Positions 37,341 through 46,025 of a DNA stretch of 64,000 nt are shown piece by piece. This DNA is from Noviherbaspirillum saxi. Its GTDB lineage: Bacteria; Pseudomonadota; Gammaproteobacteria; Burkholderiales; Burkholderiaceae_D. The number at the start of each line of letters is the position of its first letter. Positions within the stretch are counted from its first letter, which is position 1. Under the pieces are notes generated by a model. The model had not been told where the DNA came from. It saw only the letters and a list, made by a program, of their open reading frames with translations, and did no database searches. The position numbers and the translations under genes were made by a program. The stretch lies in the NCBI RefSeq assembly GCF_003591035.1, contig NZ_QYUO01000003.1:1302001-1366000 (forward strand), read 5' to 3'.

Positions 37341-38362
37341 TCATCGATATCCACGGTCATTACACCACTGCCCCGAAGGCGCTCGAAGAGTGGCGTAACC
37401 GTCAGATTGCGGGGCTTAAAGATCCCGCTGTCGCGCCCAAGGCATCCGAACTAAGGATCAGCGATGACGAACTGCGCGAAAGCGTCGAATCCAACCAGCT
37501 TGCCAAGATGAAGGAACGCGGCTCGGATCTCACCATCTTTTCGCCGCGCGCCAGCTTCATGGCGCACCACATCGGCGATTTCAATACCAGCGCGACCTGG
37601 GCTGCGATTTGCAATGAATTGTGCCATCGCGTCAGCGAACTGTTTCCCGACTACTTCATCGGCGCGGCGATGTTGCCGCAGTCGCCTGGCGTCGATCCGG
37701 CAAGCTGCATCGCCGAGCTTGAGAAATGCGTGAAGGAATATGGTTTCGTCGCCATCAACCTCAATCCGGATCCGTCCGGCGGCCACTGGACCAGCCCATC
37801 GCTGACCGACCGCCACTGGTATCCGATCTACGAAAAGATGGTGGAGTACGACATCCCGGCGATGATCCATGTGTCGACCTCGTGCAATGCCTGCTTCCAT
37901 ACCACCGGCGCGCATTACATCAACGCCGATACCACAGCCTTCATGCAATGCCTGAGCGGCGATTTGTTCAAGGACTTCCCGACGCTCAAGTTCGTCATTC
38001 CGCACGGCGGAGGGGCTGCGCCCTATCACTGGGGGCGTTATCGCGGCCTGGCCCAGGAAATGAAGAAGCCCCTGCTGCAGGAACATCTGCTCAACAACAT
38101 TTTCTTCGATACCTGCGTCTATCATCAGCCCGGCATCGATCTGTTGACGCGCGTTATCCCGGTGGACAATGTCCTGTTTGCGTCCGAAATGATAGGCGCA
38201 GTGCGCGGCATCGATCCTGAAACCGGGCACTACTACGACGATACCAAGCGCTACATCGAAGCAGCCAACCTGACTGCGGAAGAACGCTACAAGATTTACG
38301 AAGGCAATGCCCGCCGCGTCTATCCACGCTTGGATGCAGCGCTCAAGGCGAAAGGAAAATAA
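37337..38362 (+). CDS. ligJ: 4-oxalomesaconate hydratase, LigJ-type amidohydrolase
   Basis: The start is the TTG at 37337, since AAAGGAGA lies just before it and the protein then begins [20 protein letters not shown], with the metal-binding HxH at once. The 341-residue protein is of the amidohydrolase (decarboxylase/hydratase) superfamily. Further metal-site candidates are His in [10 protein letters not shown] and in [16 protein letters not shown]. LigJ hydrates the LigU product to 4-carboxy-4-hydroxy-2-oxoadipate. The gene overlaps the isomerase gene by 4 bp. Confidence 0.88.
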   Translation: MIIDIHGHYTTAPKALEEWRNRQIAGLKDPAVAPKASELRISDDELRESVESNQLAKMKERGSDLTIFSPRASFMAHHIGDFNTSATWAAICNELCHRVSELFPDYFIGAAMLPQSPGVDPASCIAELEKCVKEYGFVAINLNPDPSGGHWTSPSLTDRHWYPIYEKMVEYDIPAMIHVSTSCNACFHTTGAHYINADTTAFMQCLSGDLFKDFPTLKFVIPHGGGAAPYHWGRYRGLAQEMKKPLLQEHLLNNIFFDTCVYHQPGIDLLTRVIPVDNVLFASEMIGAVRGIDPETGHYYDDTKRYIEAANLTAEERYKIYEGNARRVYPRLDAALKAKGK

Positions 38363-38364
38363 AC

Positions 38365-39063
38365 ATGACGACTCCCTTGTTCAATCAGTTGGGCGTAGTC
38401 AGACGCAATATTGTCCGTCCCGATCCGGCAGTGACCGCGCAACTTGGAAAGTTTGGCAGTGCCACTGCGCATGAGGCCATGGGTCGGATCGGCTTGCTCA
38501 AGCCCTACATGCGGCCCATCTATCGCGGTGCGCAGGTTTCCGGCACTGCAGTCACCGTATTGCTGCATCCCGGCGACAACTGGATGATGCATGTCGCCGC
38601 CGAGCAGATACAGCCGGGCGATATCGTCGTCGCGGCGATCACCGCGGAATGTACGGATGGTTACTTCGGCGACCTGCTTGCCACCAGCTTCATGGCACGC
38701 GGCGCACAGGCACTGATTATCGATGCCGGCGTGCGCGATGTGAGAGTGCTTACGGAAATGGGCTTTCCGGTGTGGAGCAAGGCAATCAGCGCCAAAGGCA
38801 CCATCAAGGCGACGCTGGGCTCGGTGAACATTCCGGTTGTCTGCGCCGGGGCGCTGGTTCATCCGGGCGATGTGATCGTGGCCGATGACGATGGCGTGGC
38901 AGTCGTGCCGGCAGCCGATGCCGGTCGCATTGCCGCTGCGGCCCAAGCGCGTGAAGAGCTGGAAGGCGATAAGCGTAAAAAGCTTGCCGCCGGCGTACTC
39001 GGTCTGGACATGTACAACATGCGCGGGGCGCTGGAAAAAGCCGGTCTTAAATATATCGATTGA
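38365..39063 (+). CDS. ligK: 4-carboxy-4-hydroxy-2-oxoadipate aldolase, LigK/GalC
   Basis: The 232-residue protein is of the RraA-like class II aldolase family. It shows [32 protein letters not shown] and DAGVRDV, with the catalytic Arg124-Asp125 pair at the position expected for HMG/CHA aldolases. It cleaves the LigJ product to pyruvate and oxaloacetate. AAAGGA precedes the ATG, which follows the hydratase stop by 2 bp, so the genes are one operon. Confidence 0.9.
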   Translation: MTTPLFNQLGVVRRNIVRPDPAVTAQLGKFGSATAHEAMGRIGLLKPYMRPIYRGAQVSGTAVTVLLHPGDNWMMHVAAEQIQPGDIVVAAITAECTDGYFGDLLATSFMARGAQALIIDAGVRDVRVLTEMGFPVWSKAISAKGTIKATLGSVNIPVVCAGALVHPGDVIVADDDGVAVVPAADAGRIAAAAQAREELEGDKRKKLAAGVLGLDMYNMRGALEKAGLKYID

Positions 39064-39105
39064 CACTATAGACAGTGATTCGAAAAACTGGCGCTATTAA
39101 TCACA

Positions 39106-40020
39106 ATGGAATTCATGAAGACACCCGGTTGGCTAGATTGGCATCAAGACCCGAGCAAGCCTCGCTTCCAGTTACCGGCAGGCGCAATCGATGCGCATTG
39201 CCATGTATTTGGCCCAGGAGCCGCTTTTCCTTTTGCTCCGGAACGCAAGTACACGCCATGCGACGCCAGCAAAGAAAAGTTGTTTGCGTTGCGCGATCAT
39301 CTCGGCTTCGCACGCAATGTGATTGTCCAGGCGACTTGCCATGGCGCCGACAATCGCGCGATGGTCGACGCATGCCTGTCATCCGGTGGCAAGGCGCGCG
39401 GCGTTGCCACTGTGCGCCGCAGTATTAGCGATGAGGAATTGCAGCAACTGCATGACGCCGGCGTTCGCGGCGTACGCTTCAATTTTGTCAAACGCCTGGT
39501 CGATTTCACACCGAAGGATGAACTGGCGGAGATTGCCGGACGGATTGCGCGTTTCGGCTGGCATGTGGTGGTCTACTTCGAGGCACAGGACTTGCCGGAA
39601 CTATGGGATTTCTTCGCCGCCTTGCCGACCACGGTAGTCGTCGACCATATGGGCCGGCCGGATGTGAGCAAGCCGGTCGATGGCGAAGAATTCGCACTGT
39701 TTCTCAAGTTCATGCGCGAGAATCCGCAGGTCTGGAGCAAGGTCTCTTGTCCGGAGCGGCTGTCGGTCACGGGTCCCGAGGCGCTGCATGGGGAACAGCA
39801 CGCTTATCGCGACGTGGTTCCTTTCGCCCGCCGTATCGTCGAAGAGTTTCCGGATCGCGTATTGTGGGGCACCGATTGGCCGCATCCGAATCTGAAAGGC
39901 CACATGCCGGACGATGGTCTGCTAGTCGACTTTATCCCGCATATCGCGCCGACTTCCGAACTTCAAAAGAAGCTGCTGGTAGACAACCCGATGCGCTTGT
40001 ACTGGCCGGAAGAGTTCTAA
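39106..40020 (+). CDS. ligI: 2-pyrone-4,6-dicarboxylate hydrolase LigI
   Basis: The 304-residue amidohydrolase has the N-terminal AIDAHCHVFGPGAAFPFAPE, the GVRFNFVKRLVDF strand, VVVDHMGRPDV and the C-terminal GTDWPHPNLKGHMPDDG with the catalytic Asp. These are the landmarks of LigI, which opens the lactone ring of 2-pyrone-4,6-dicarboxylate to oxalomesaconate. It completes a four-enzyme route to pyruvate and oxaloacetate. The ribosome site is weak; ATG 39115 is an alternative start. Confidence 0.92.
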   Translation: MEFMKTPGWLDWHQDPSKPRFQLPAGAIDAHCHVFGPGAAFPFAPERKYTPCDASKEKLFALRDHLGFARNVIVQATCHGADNRAMVDACLSSGGKARGVATVRRSISDEELQQLHDAGVRGVRFNFVKRLVDFTPKDELAEIAGRIARFGWHVVVYFEAQDLPELWDFFAALPTTVVVDHMGRPDVSKPVDGEEFALFLKFMRENPQVWSKVSCPERLSVTGPEALHGEQHAYRDVVPFARRIVEEFPDRVLWGTDWPHPNLKGHMPDDGLLVDFIPHIAPTSELQKKLLVDNPMRLYWPEEF

Positions 40021-40079
40021 CGAGCTAACGCAAGCGGGCGACTAAAGTGATTCGATGCCACCGAAGTTGCCCGGCAAAT

Positions 40080-40565
40080 TCACTTTTCCTCGCTCTCAAG
40101 GTTGGATCGGACCCGATCCAGCATAGAAACAAGCACCTGTTTCTCCTCCTCGCTTAAACCCTTCACAGCGATGTGGGACAAATGCCGTCCCTGTTGCTGC
40201 AAGTGCCTGAACACGGCCTGTCCTGCGGAGGTCACTTGCAGGCGAACGCTACGGCGATCTGCTGCATCGGCACCGGCCTCCAGGAAGCCGCGGTCCTTCA
40301 AGCCTCGAATCAGACGGGCAAGCTGGGCTTTGTCCCGTCCCGAGTGCATGACAAGATCGCTTTGCGTTGCTCCTGGATGCCGCGCGAAGAACCCAAGCAC
40401 CTTGTTTTCCATATGCGTCAGGTCATGAATGCCATCACGCAGCGCTCGATATTGCTGGGAGCGGTAGAGATGCATGATCGTATGAATACGTTCAAATACC
40501 TCATCGGCGGCATCGGCCGAAATTTGGTTGACGTTATCAACTTGTTTTCTCATAATAGGAGACAT
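40080..40565 (-). CDS. MarR-family transcriptional regulator
   Basis: The 161-residue protein has the MarR winged helix: MENKVLGFFARHPGATQSDLV, then SGRDKAQLARLIRGLKDRGF and the wing DAADRRSVRLQVTSAG. It is divergent from the siderophore-interacting-protein gene, 22 bp apart, and probably represses it. TTATCAACT occurs twice at its 5' end (40534-40542 and 40566-40574), a possible binding site. The start is uncertain (40565 or 40553), as neither ATG has a clear ribosome site. Confidence 0.85.
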   Translation of the reverse strand: MSPIMRKQVDNVNQISADAADEVFERIHTIMHLYRSQQYRALRDGIHDLTHMENKVLGFFARHPGATQSDLVMHSGRDKAQLARLIRGLKDRGFLEAGADAADRRSVRLQVTSAGQAVFRHLQQQGRHLSHIAVKGLSEEEKQVLVSMLDRVRSNLESEEK

Positions 40566-40587
40566 TATCAACTAATAGGTGGAATCG

Positions 40588-41325
40588 ATGGAAGCAATTT
40601 TGTATAAGCAGCGCGTTCAGCGCGTCCGTCATGAAATAAAACAAAGAGAAGTGGAAGTGGTTAGTGTCAATCCGATAGGTGCCAACTTTATCAGCATTAC
40701 GTTTAAAGGCGACACATTGCACGACTTCGTGTCCGACTCTTTCGATGATCATGTCAAATTCATATTCGTTGACCCGAACGGCGAACGCGTGCGCAGAGAC
40801 TATACCCCCCGGTCTTTCGATCGGGCGAAGCAAGAACTGACAATCGAGTTTGCCTTCCACGGCGATGGACAAGCGTCGGAATGGGCACGACAAGCCACGG
40901 TGGGACAGCGCGCGGTTATTGCCGGGCCGCGCGGGTCAATGATTATTCCAGTCGACTACGATTGGCATTTTCTTGCAGGCGACGCCACTGCACTACCTGC
41001 AATCCATAGACGCCTTGAAGAGCTTCCCGCGACTGCACGCGTGACTGTCGTAGCGCAGGTCGCCGATGCGGCGGATCGGCGTGAATTTATCGGCGACCCG
41101 CAGCTGAAAGTACATTGGGTCTCGACAGCGCAAGAGTTGGTTGCGGCGGTACAGGCTATACAACTGCCTCAAGGCGATGGTTTTGCATGGTGCGCCGGCG
41201 AGGCTTCGGTGATGGTTCAGCTGCGCAATGTCTTATCGGTAGAGAAAGGTCTTCCGAAAGAGGCTATGCGGGTTGCCGCTTATTGGAAGCATGGTGCTTC
41301 AGAGCATCACCAGATGCTGGATTAA
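40588..41325 (+). CDS. Siderophore-interacting protein, ViuB-type flavin reductase
   Basis: The start is the ATG at 40588, six bases after AGGTGG. The 245-residue protein has the FAD-binding segment RRDYTPRSFD, then a NAD(P)H-domain region (HFLAGDATALPAIHRRLEELP) and the C-terminal WCAGEASVM, as in ViuB/YqjH ferric-siderophore reductases. These release iron from siderophores in the cytoplasm. The divergent marR-type gene is the likely regulator. It converges on the formate dehydrogenase operon. Confidence 0.9.
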   Translation: MEAILYKQRVQRVRHEIKQREVEVVSVNPIGANFISITFKGDTLHDFVSDSFDDHVKFIFVDPNGERVRRDYTPRSFDRAKQELTIEFAFHGDGQASEWARQATVGQRAVIAGPRGSMIIPVDYDWHFLAGDATALPAIHRRLEELPATARVTVVAQVADAADRREFIGDPQLKVHWVSTAQELVAAVQAIQLPQGDGFAWCAGEASVMVQLRNVLSVEKGLPKEAMRVAAYWKHGASEHHQMLD

Positions 41326-41336
41326 AAGGCATCGCA

Positions 41337-44159
41337 TCAAGATTCAACCACTGCTCGCGTCAGGATTTGGCCGCCGCCGTAACTGCCCTGCAGCGGACTT
41401 GTGCCGCCCAAGGAAAGTCGCACTGCGCAATACTTGAACTCGGGGATTTTTCCGAAGGGGTCCAGTGCTGGATTGGTCAATTTGTTAATCGCCGCTTCGT
41501 AATAACAGAACGGAACAAACACCGCACCGACAGGCGTGCCTTCATCCACCCTGGCATACAATGCGACTTCGCCGCGACGGGATGTCAACGTGACGAGGTC
41601 GCCTGCCTTGCCGCCGAGTCTTTCCAGATCGAGGGGATGGAGCAGCGCAACCGGATCCGGCTCCAGGGCATCGAGGACGGTAGCGCGACGCGTCATGCTG
41701 CCCGTGTGCCAATGCTCAAGCTGTCGCCCGGTAATCAGCACATGCGGGTACGCCGCATCCGGCTTTTCGGCTGCGGGAATAACCTCCACCGGCACGAAGC
41801 GCGCCTTCCCTGTCGCTGTCGGAAAGTGATCCGTGAACACCACCGCGTCCCCGGCATCGCCTTCTTCCGTGCAGGGATAGGTGACCGCATGCTCATCGAG
41901 CAGCCGCTCCCAGGTAATCCCTGCTATGGTCGGCATGCTCCGACGCATTTCATCGAACACGTCCGACACATCGGTATAGTGCCAGTCGAGTCCCATACGT
42001 TCGGCAATCTGCTGAATGATCCACAAATCCTGCCGAGCGTCGCCCGGCGGATCGATCGCCTGTCGTCCCAGTTGCACAAGGCGGTCCGTATTGGTGAAGG
42101 TGCCGGTCTTTTCCGGGAATGCCGAAGCGGGAAGCACAACATCAGCCAAGTAGGCCGTCTCCGTCAGGAAGATATCCTGCACGACCAAATGATCGAGCGC
42201 AGCCATCGCTTCACGTGCATGGTTGGCGTCGGGGTCGGACATTGCCGGATTTTCGCCCATGATGTACATGCCGCGAACCTTGCCTTCCTTCGCTGCATGC
42301 ATCACTTCGACGACAGTCAGGCCGGGCTCTTTGTCGAGGGTGGTTCCCCACAGGCGCTCGAACTTCATGATCGCCTCGGGGTTGTCGACGCGCTGGTAGT
42401 CCGGATACATCATGGGAATGAGTCCCGCATCGGACGCACCCTGCACATTATTCTGCCCGCGCAGCGGATGCAGCCCGGTGCCCGGCCGGCCGATTTGTCC
42501 GGTCATCAGCGCCAGCGCAATCAGGCATCGCACATTGTCCGTGCCATGGACATGCTGTGACACGCCCATGCCCCACAGGATCATGGACGCCTTCGATGTG
42601 GCATACAGGCGCGCGACATAGCGTATGGTGTCTGCATCGATACCGCAGACCGGCGCCATCAGTTCCGGACTGTACCCTTCGACGTTGTGCTTCAGTTCTT
42701 CGTAACCGATCGTGCGGGAGGCGATGAATTGTTCGTCGACCAGGCCTTCATGAACAATGACATGCATCATCGCATTGAGAAGCGCCACGTCGGTATCGGC
42801 CTTGAACTGCAGGAAGCGATGCGTCAACCGATCCATGTCGGATCGGCGTGGATCGGCAATGATGAGTTTGGTACCGTTCTTGACGGCGTTCTTGATCCAT
42901 GTCGCTGCCACGGGATGGTTCACCGTGGGATTGGCCCCGATGATGATCACGACTTCGGCTTTGGTCACGTCCATGACCGGATTCGATACCGCGCCGGAAC
43001 CGATGCCTTCCAGCAAGGCAGCAACCGAAGACGCGTGGCATAGCCGGGTGCAATGGTCGACATTATTGCTACCAAAACCGGTACGCACCAGCTTCTGGAA
43101 CAGATAAGCTTCTTCGTTGCTACCCTTGGCGGACCCAAAACCGGCAAGCGCCTTTTTACCGTAGTGATCGCGAATAGATGACAGGCGATTGCCGACAAGA
43201 TCAAGCGCTTCTTCCCAGGTCGCTTCGCGGAACACATCCATGACCCGCTCCGGATCCATGGCCATGTCGGCACGTTTCGGTACGCCAGCCCTGCGAATCA
43301 GCGGCTTGGTCAGGCGCTGCGGGTGATGCGCGTAGTCGAATCCATAGCGTCCCTTTACACATAGCCGTGCGTGGTTGGCCGGGCCGTCGCGGCCCTCGAC
43401 ATAAAGGATTTTGTTGTCCTTCACGTTGTAGGTGAGCTGACAGCCGACACCGCAATAGGGACAGACCGAATCAACTTTCTTGTCGGGTATCGAAAGTGCC
43501 GCATCGCGCGCAGGCATCAATGCGCCGGTGGGACAAGCCTGCACGCACTCGCCGCAAGCCACACAAGTCGATGCACCCATCGGGTCATCCATGTCGAACA
43601 CGATTTTCACTTCGTTTCCGCGCAGGGCCAGGCCGATGACGTCATTGACCTGTTCGTCGCGGCAAGCCCTCAGGCAACGGGTACATTGGATGCACGCATC
43701 AAGATTGACCACGATCGCGGGGTGGCTCTGGTCGGGGACAATGCGTTCACGCGGGGCAAAGCGTGGTTTGCCAAGTTCCAGTTTCGCAGCCCATTCATCC
43801 ACTTCGTTGTGGCGCGTGGTCGCGACTTCCGGCATGTCCGACTGCAGCAACTCGACCACCATTTTCTGGGCCTTCACCGCGCGTTCGCTGTTGGTGGTGA
43901 CTTTCATGCCCTTGCTTGGGTAACGGCAGCAGGATGGCGACAGTACGCGCTCGCCATTGATTTCCACCACGCAGGCGCGGCAGTTTCCTGCGGCCGCAAG
44001 TCCGTCCATGTAGCAAAGATGCGGAATCGCGATGCCTTCGCGTTTGGCGATCTGCAATAGGGTTTCGTTTTCGCGTCCGGTGACTGTTTGCCCGTTGAGC
44101 TCGAAAGTAATCGTAGCCGCATCTTGCGACAATTGCTCGCGACGAAGGATGGCGTTCAT
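41337..44159 (-). CDS. fdsA: NAD-linked formate dehydrogenase, molybdenum subunit FdsA
   Basis: The 940-residue protein has an N-terminal [2Fe-2S] domain (GNCRACVVEINGERVLSPSC). 4Fe-4S sites follow (CIQCTRCLRACRDEQ and CVACGECVQACPTGAL), then CPYCGVGC at the start of the molybdopterin domain. The active-site Cys is in RLCHASSV, so it is a cysteine and not a selenocysteine enzyme. It oxidises formate to CO2 and passes electrons to the flavin subunit encoded just upstream. ATGA overlap with that gene shows coupling. Confidence 0.95.
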   Translation of the reverse strand: MNAILRREQLSQDAATITFELNGQTVTGRENETLLQIAKREGIAIPHLCYMDGLAAAGNCRACVVEINGERVLSPSCCRYPSKGMKVTTNSERAVKAQKMVVELLQSDMPEVATTRHNEVDEWAAKLELGKPRFAPRERIVPDQSHPAIVVNLDACIQCTRCLRACRDEQVNDVIGLALRGNEVKIVFDMDDPMGASTCVACGECVQACPTGALMPARDAALSIPDKKVDSVCPYCGVGCQLTYNVKDNKILYVEGRDGPANHARLCVKGRYGFDYAHHPQRLTKPLIRRAGVPKRADMAMDPERVMDVFREATWEEALDLVGNRLSSIRDHYGKKALAGFGSAKGSNEEAYLFQKLVRTGFGSNNVDHCTRLCHASSVAALLEGIGSGAVSNPVMDVTKAEVVIIIGANPTVNHPVAATWIKNAVKNGTKLIIADPRRSDMDRLTHRFLQFKADTDVALLNAMMHVIVHEGLVDEQFIASRTIGYEELKHNVEGYSPELMAPVCGIDADTIRYVARLYATSKASMILWGMGVSQHVHGTDNVRCLIALALMTGQIGRPGTGLHPLRGQNNVQGASDAGLIPMMYPDYQRVDNPEAIMKFERLWGTTLDKEPGLTVVEVMHAAKEGKVRGMYIMGENPAMSDPDANHAREAMAALDHLVVQDIFLTETAYLADVVLPASAFPEKTGTFTNTDRLVQLGRQAIDPPGDARQDLWIIQQIAERMGLDWHYTDVSDVFDEMRRSMPTIAGITWERLLDEHAVTYPCTEEGDAGDAVVFTDHFPTATGKARFVPVEVIPAAEKPDAAYPHVLITGRQLEHWHTGSMTRRATVLDALEPDPVALLHPLDLERLGGKAGDLVTLTSRRGEVALYARVDEGTPVGAVFVPFCYYEAAINKLTNPALDPFGKIPEFKYCAVRLSLGGTSPLQGSYGGGQILTRAVVES

Positions 44160-45886
44160 GATGTCCTTGTTCCGGTTTCGGTTAACTCATGCGGAAAATA
44201 CTTGATGACGCAATCGATCGGGTTCGGCGCTGCCTGTCCCAGACCGCAGATGGATGCATCCCGCATCACTTCCGACAGGTCCGCAAGCAATGCTTGATCC
44301 CAGTGCGACTGTTGAATCAGGTCGAGGGACTTCGCGGTGCCGACGCGGCATGGCGTGCATTGTCCGCACGACTCATCGTGAAAGAATTTCGTCATGTTCC
44401 GGGCCGCGCCGACCGCGCTATCCTGCTCAGACAAAACGATGACTGCGGCGGAGCCGATAAAGCAGCCATAAGCCTGCAGCGTATCGAAGTCGAGCGGGAT
44501 GTTGTTCAGGCTCGCCGGCAAGATGCCTCCCGACGCACCGCCCGGCAGATAAGCATAGAAACGCTGACCCGCCTGCATGCCGCCACAATATTCGTCGATC
44601 AGTTCCTGAATCGTGATACCTGCGGGCGCAAGATGGACGCCGGGCTTGTTGACGCGGCCGGATACCGAGAAGGACCGCAGTCCCTTGCGGCCGTGCCGTC
44701 CATGCGAGGCAAACCAGTCGGGGCCTTTTTCAATGATCTCGCGCACCCAGTACAGGGTCTCGAAGTTATGCTCCAGCGTCGGCCGCCCGAACAAGCCGAC
44801 CTGCGCAACATAAGGCGGCCGCAAGCGCGGCATGCCCCTCTTGCCCTCGATCGATTCAATCATCGCGGATTCTTCGCCGCAAATATAGGCCCCTGCGCCG
44901 CGACGAAGATGAATCTCCGGCAGCTTGCCGGCTGGCGGATTTGCCTGCAGCTTCGCCAGTTCCTGCGTCAATAAAGCGCGGCATCCATGGTACTCGTCAC
45001 GCAAATAGATGTAGATGGCCTCGATGCCAACCGCCCATGCGGCGATCAGCATGCCTTCCAGGAAGCGATGCGGATCGCGTTCGAGATAAGTCCTGTCCTT
45101 GAAGGTGCCGGGCTCTCCTTCATCGATGTTGACTGCCATAAGACGCGGTCCCGGTTCATTGCCAACGATGCGCCACTTGCGGCCCGCAGGAAAACCGGCG
45201 CCGCCCAAGCCCCGCAACCCGGAACTCTCCATCGCTGACATCACGGCTTCGACGCTCTTGTCGCCGGACAAACAGTCGGTCAATAGCCGATAGCCGCCTT
45301 GCTGCAGATAGCCAGCGTAGTCGATGTAGCCCGAAGGCGTGTCCTGCGTTTCGCCGGCGTCGACTACGGCGCAAACTTTCTCGGTTGAGGCATGCGCAAC
45401 CGGTTTTTGCCCCACGACTGCCACCGGAGCCTGCTCGCAACGGCCGACACAAGGCGCAGCCAGTACGCGCACATCGGCGCCGAGCAGCCCCGGCAGCCGT
45501 TCCAGCAAATCCCTTGCTCCAGCCATTTCGCATGAGAGGCTCTCGCAGACGCGCACAGTCAAGGCGGGCACTGCAGCGGCATTGGTTGCGGCGTCGTCTC
45601 TTACCACGTCGAAGTGGTGATAAAAGCTCGCGACTTCATAGACTTCCGCCTGCGCCAAACGCATTTCCTGTGCGAGTGCCGCAAGGTGATGGGTCGATAG
45701 CCGGCCATAGTGGTCTTGAATCAGATGCAGGTGCTCGATCAGCAAATCCTTGCGGCGAGGCCGATCGCCAAGCAAGTGCTGCACTTCGGCAAGCAATGCC
45801 GGGTCAACCCGACGTCCTTTTGGCGCCTGCCTCTTGCGCTCGCGGGTAGGCGACATAGGCCGAATGGGGATAATTTTCTGTTCCAT
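44156..45886 (-). CDS. fdsB: Fused FdsG-FdsB diaphorase subunit of formate dehydrogenase
   Basis: I start at the ATG at 45886 (MEQKIIPIRPMSPTRERKRQ), giving 576 residues. Residues about 20-170 are NuoE/FdsG-like with a [2Fe-2S] site (CESLSC and CVGRC). Residues about 215-576 are NuoF/FdsB-like with GLRGLGGAGFPAGRKW (FMN/NADH), GAGAYICGEESAMIESIEG and the 4Fe-4S motif SCGQCTPCRVG. In Cupriavidus-type enzymes these are two proteins; the fusion resembles the Methylobacterium FDH1 beta subunit. It passes electrons to NAD. Confidence 0.93.
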   Translation of the reverse strand: MEQKIIPIRPMSPTRERKRQAPKGRRVDPALLAEVQHLLGDRPRRKDLLIEHLHLIQDHYGRLSTHHLAALAQEMRLAQAEVYEVASFYHHFDVVRDDAATNAAAVPALTVRVCESLSCEMAGARDLLERLPGLLGADVRVLAAPCVGRCEQAPVAVVGQKPVAHASTEKVCAVVDAGETQDTPSGYIDYAGYLQQGGYRLLTDCLSGDKSVEAVMSAMESSGLRGLGGAGFPAGRKWRIVGNEPGPRLMAVNIDEGEPGTFKDRTYLERDPHRFLEGMLIAAWAVGIEAIYIYLRDEYHGCRALLTQELAKLQANPPAGKLPEIHLRRGAGAYICGEESAMIESIEGKRGMPRLRPPYVAQVGLFGRPTLEHNFETLYWVREIIEKGPDWFASHGRHGRKGLRSFSVSGRVNKPGVHLAPAGITIQELIDEYCGGMQAGQRFYAYLPGGASGGILPASLNNIPLDFDTLQAYGCFIGSAAVIVLSEQDSAVGAARNMTKFFHDESCGQCTPCRVGTAKSLDLIQQSHWDQALLADLSEVMRDASICGLGQAAPNPIDCVIKYFPHELTETGTRTS

Positions 45887-46025
45887 ATATGAATGTGAAC
45901 CACCGGACTGCCTGATAAAATCGGCACCAATATATGCAAATATAAACATATATGACACCCAGCTTTATTCGAACTCTATCAGACGAATTCCGATTACGAA
46001 ATATGTAATAGTTTGCACATATATG
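45884..46025. promoter_or_regulatory. Three CATATATG boxes in the fds/regulator divergent region
   Basis: The palindrome CATATATG occurs at 45884-45891, 45947-45954 and 46018-46025; a near match, CAATATATGC, begins at 45929. The outer copies contain the start codons of fdsB and of the divergent regulator. The first two are 63 bp apart, about six helical turns. A repressor bound here would cover both translation starts and the promoters. Confidence 0.6.

Noticed and set aside
40080-41325. marR and SIP genes as part of the pyrone-dicarboxylate operon
   Set aside because: marR is convergent with ligI, the pair has its own divergent promoter gap, and the SIP family acts in iron uptake.
41115-42560. 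Plus-strand 481-codon open frame
   Set aside because: Antisense to fdsA and overlapping the SIP gene; composition is that of a high-GC shadow frame.
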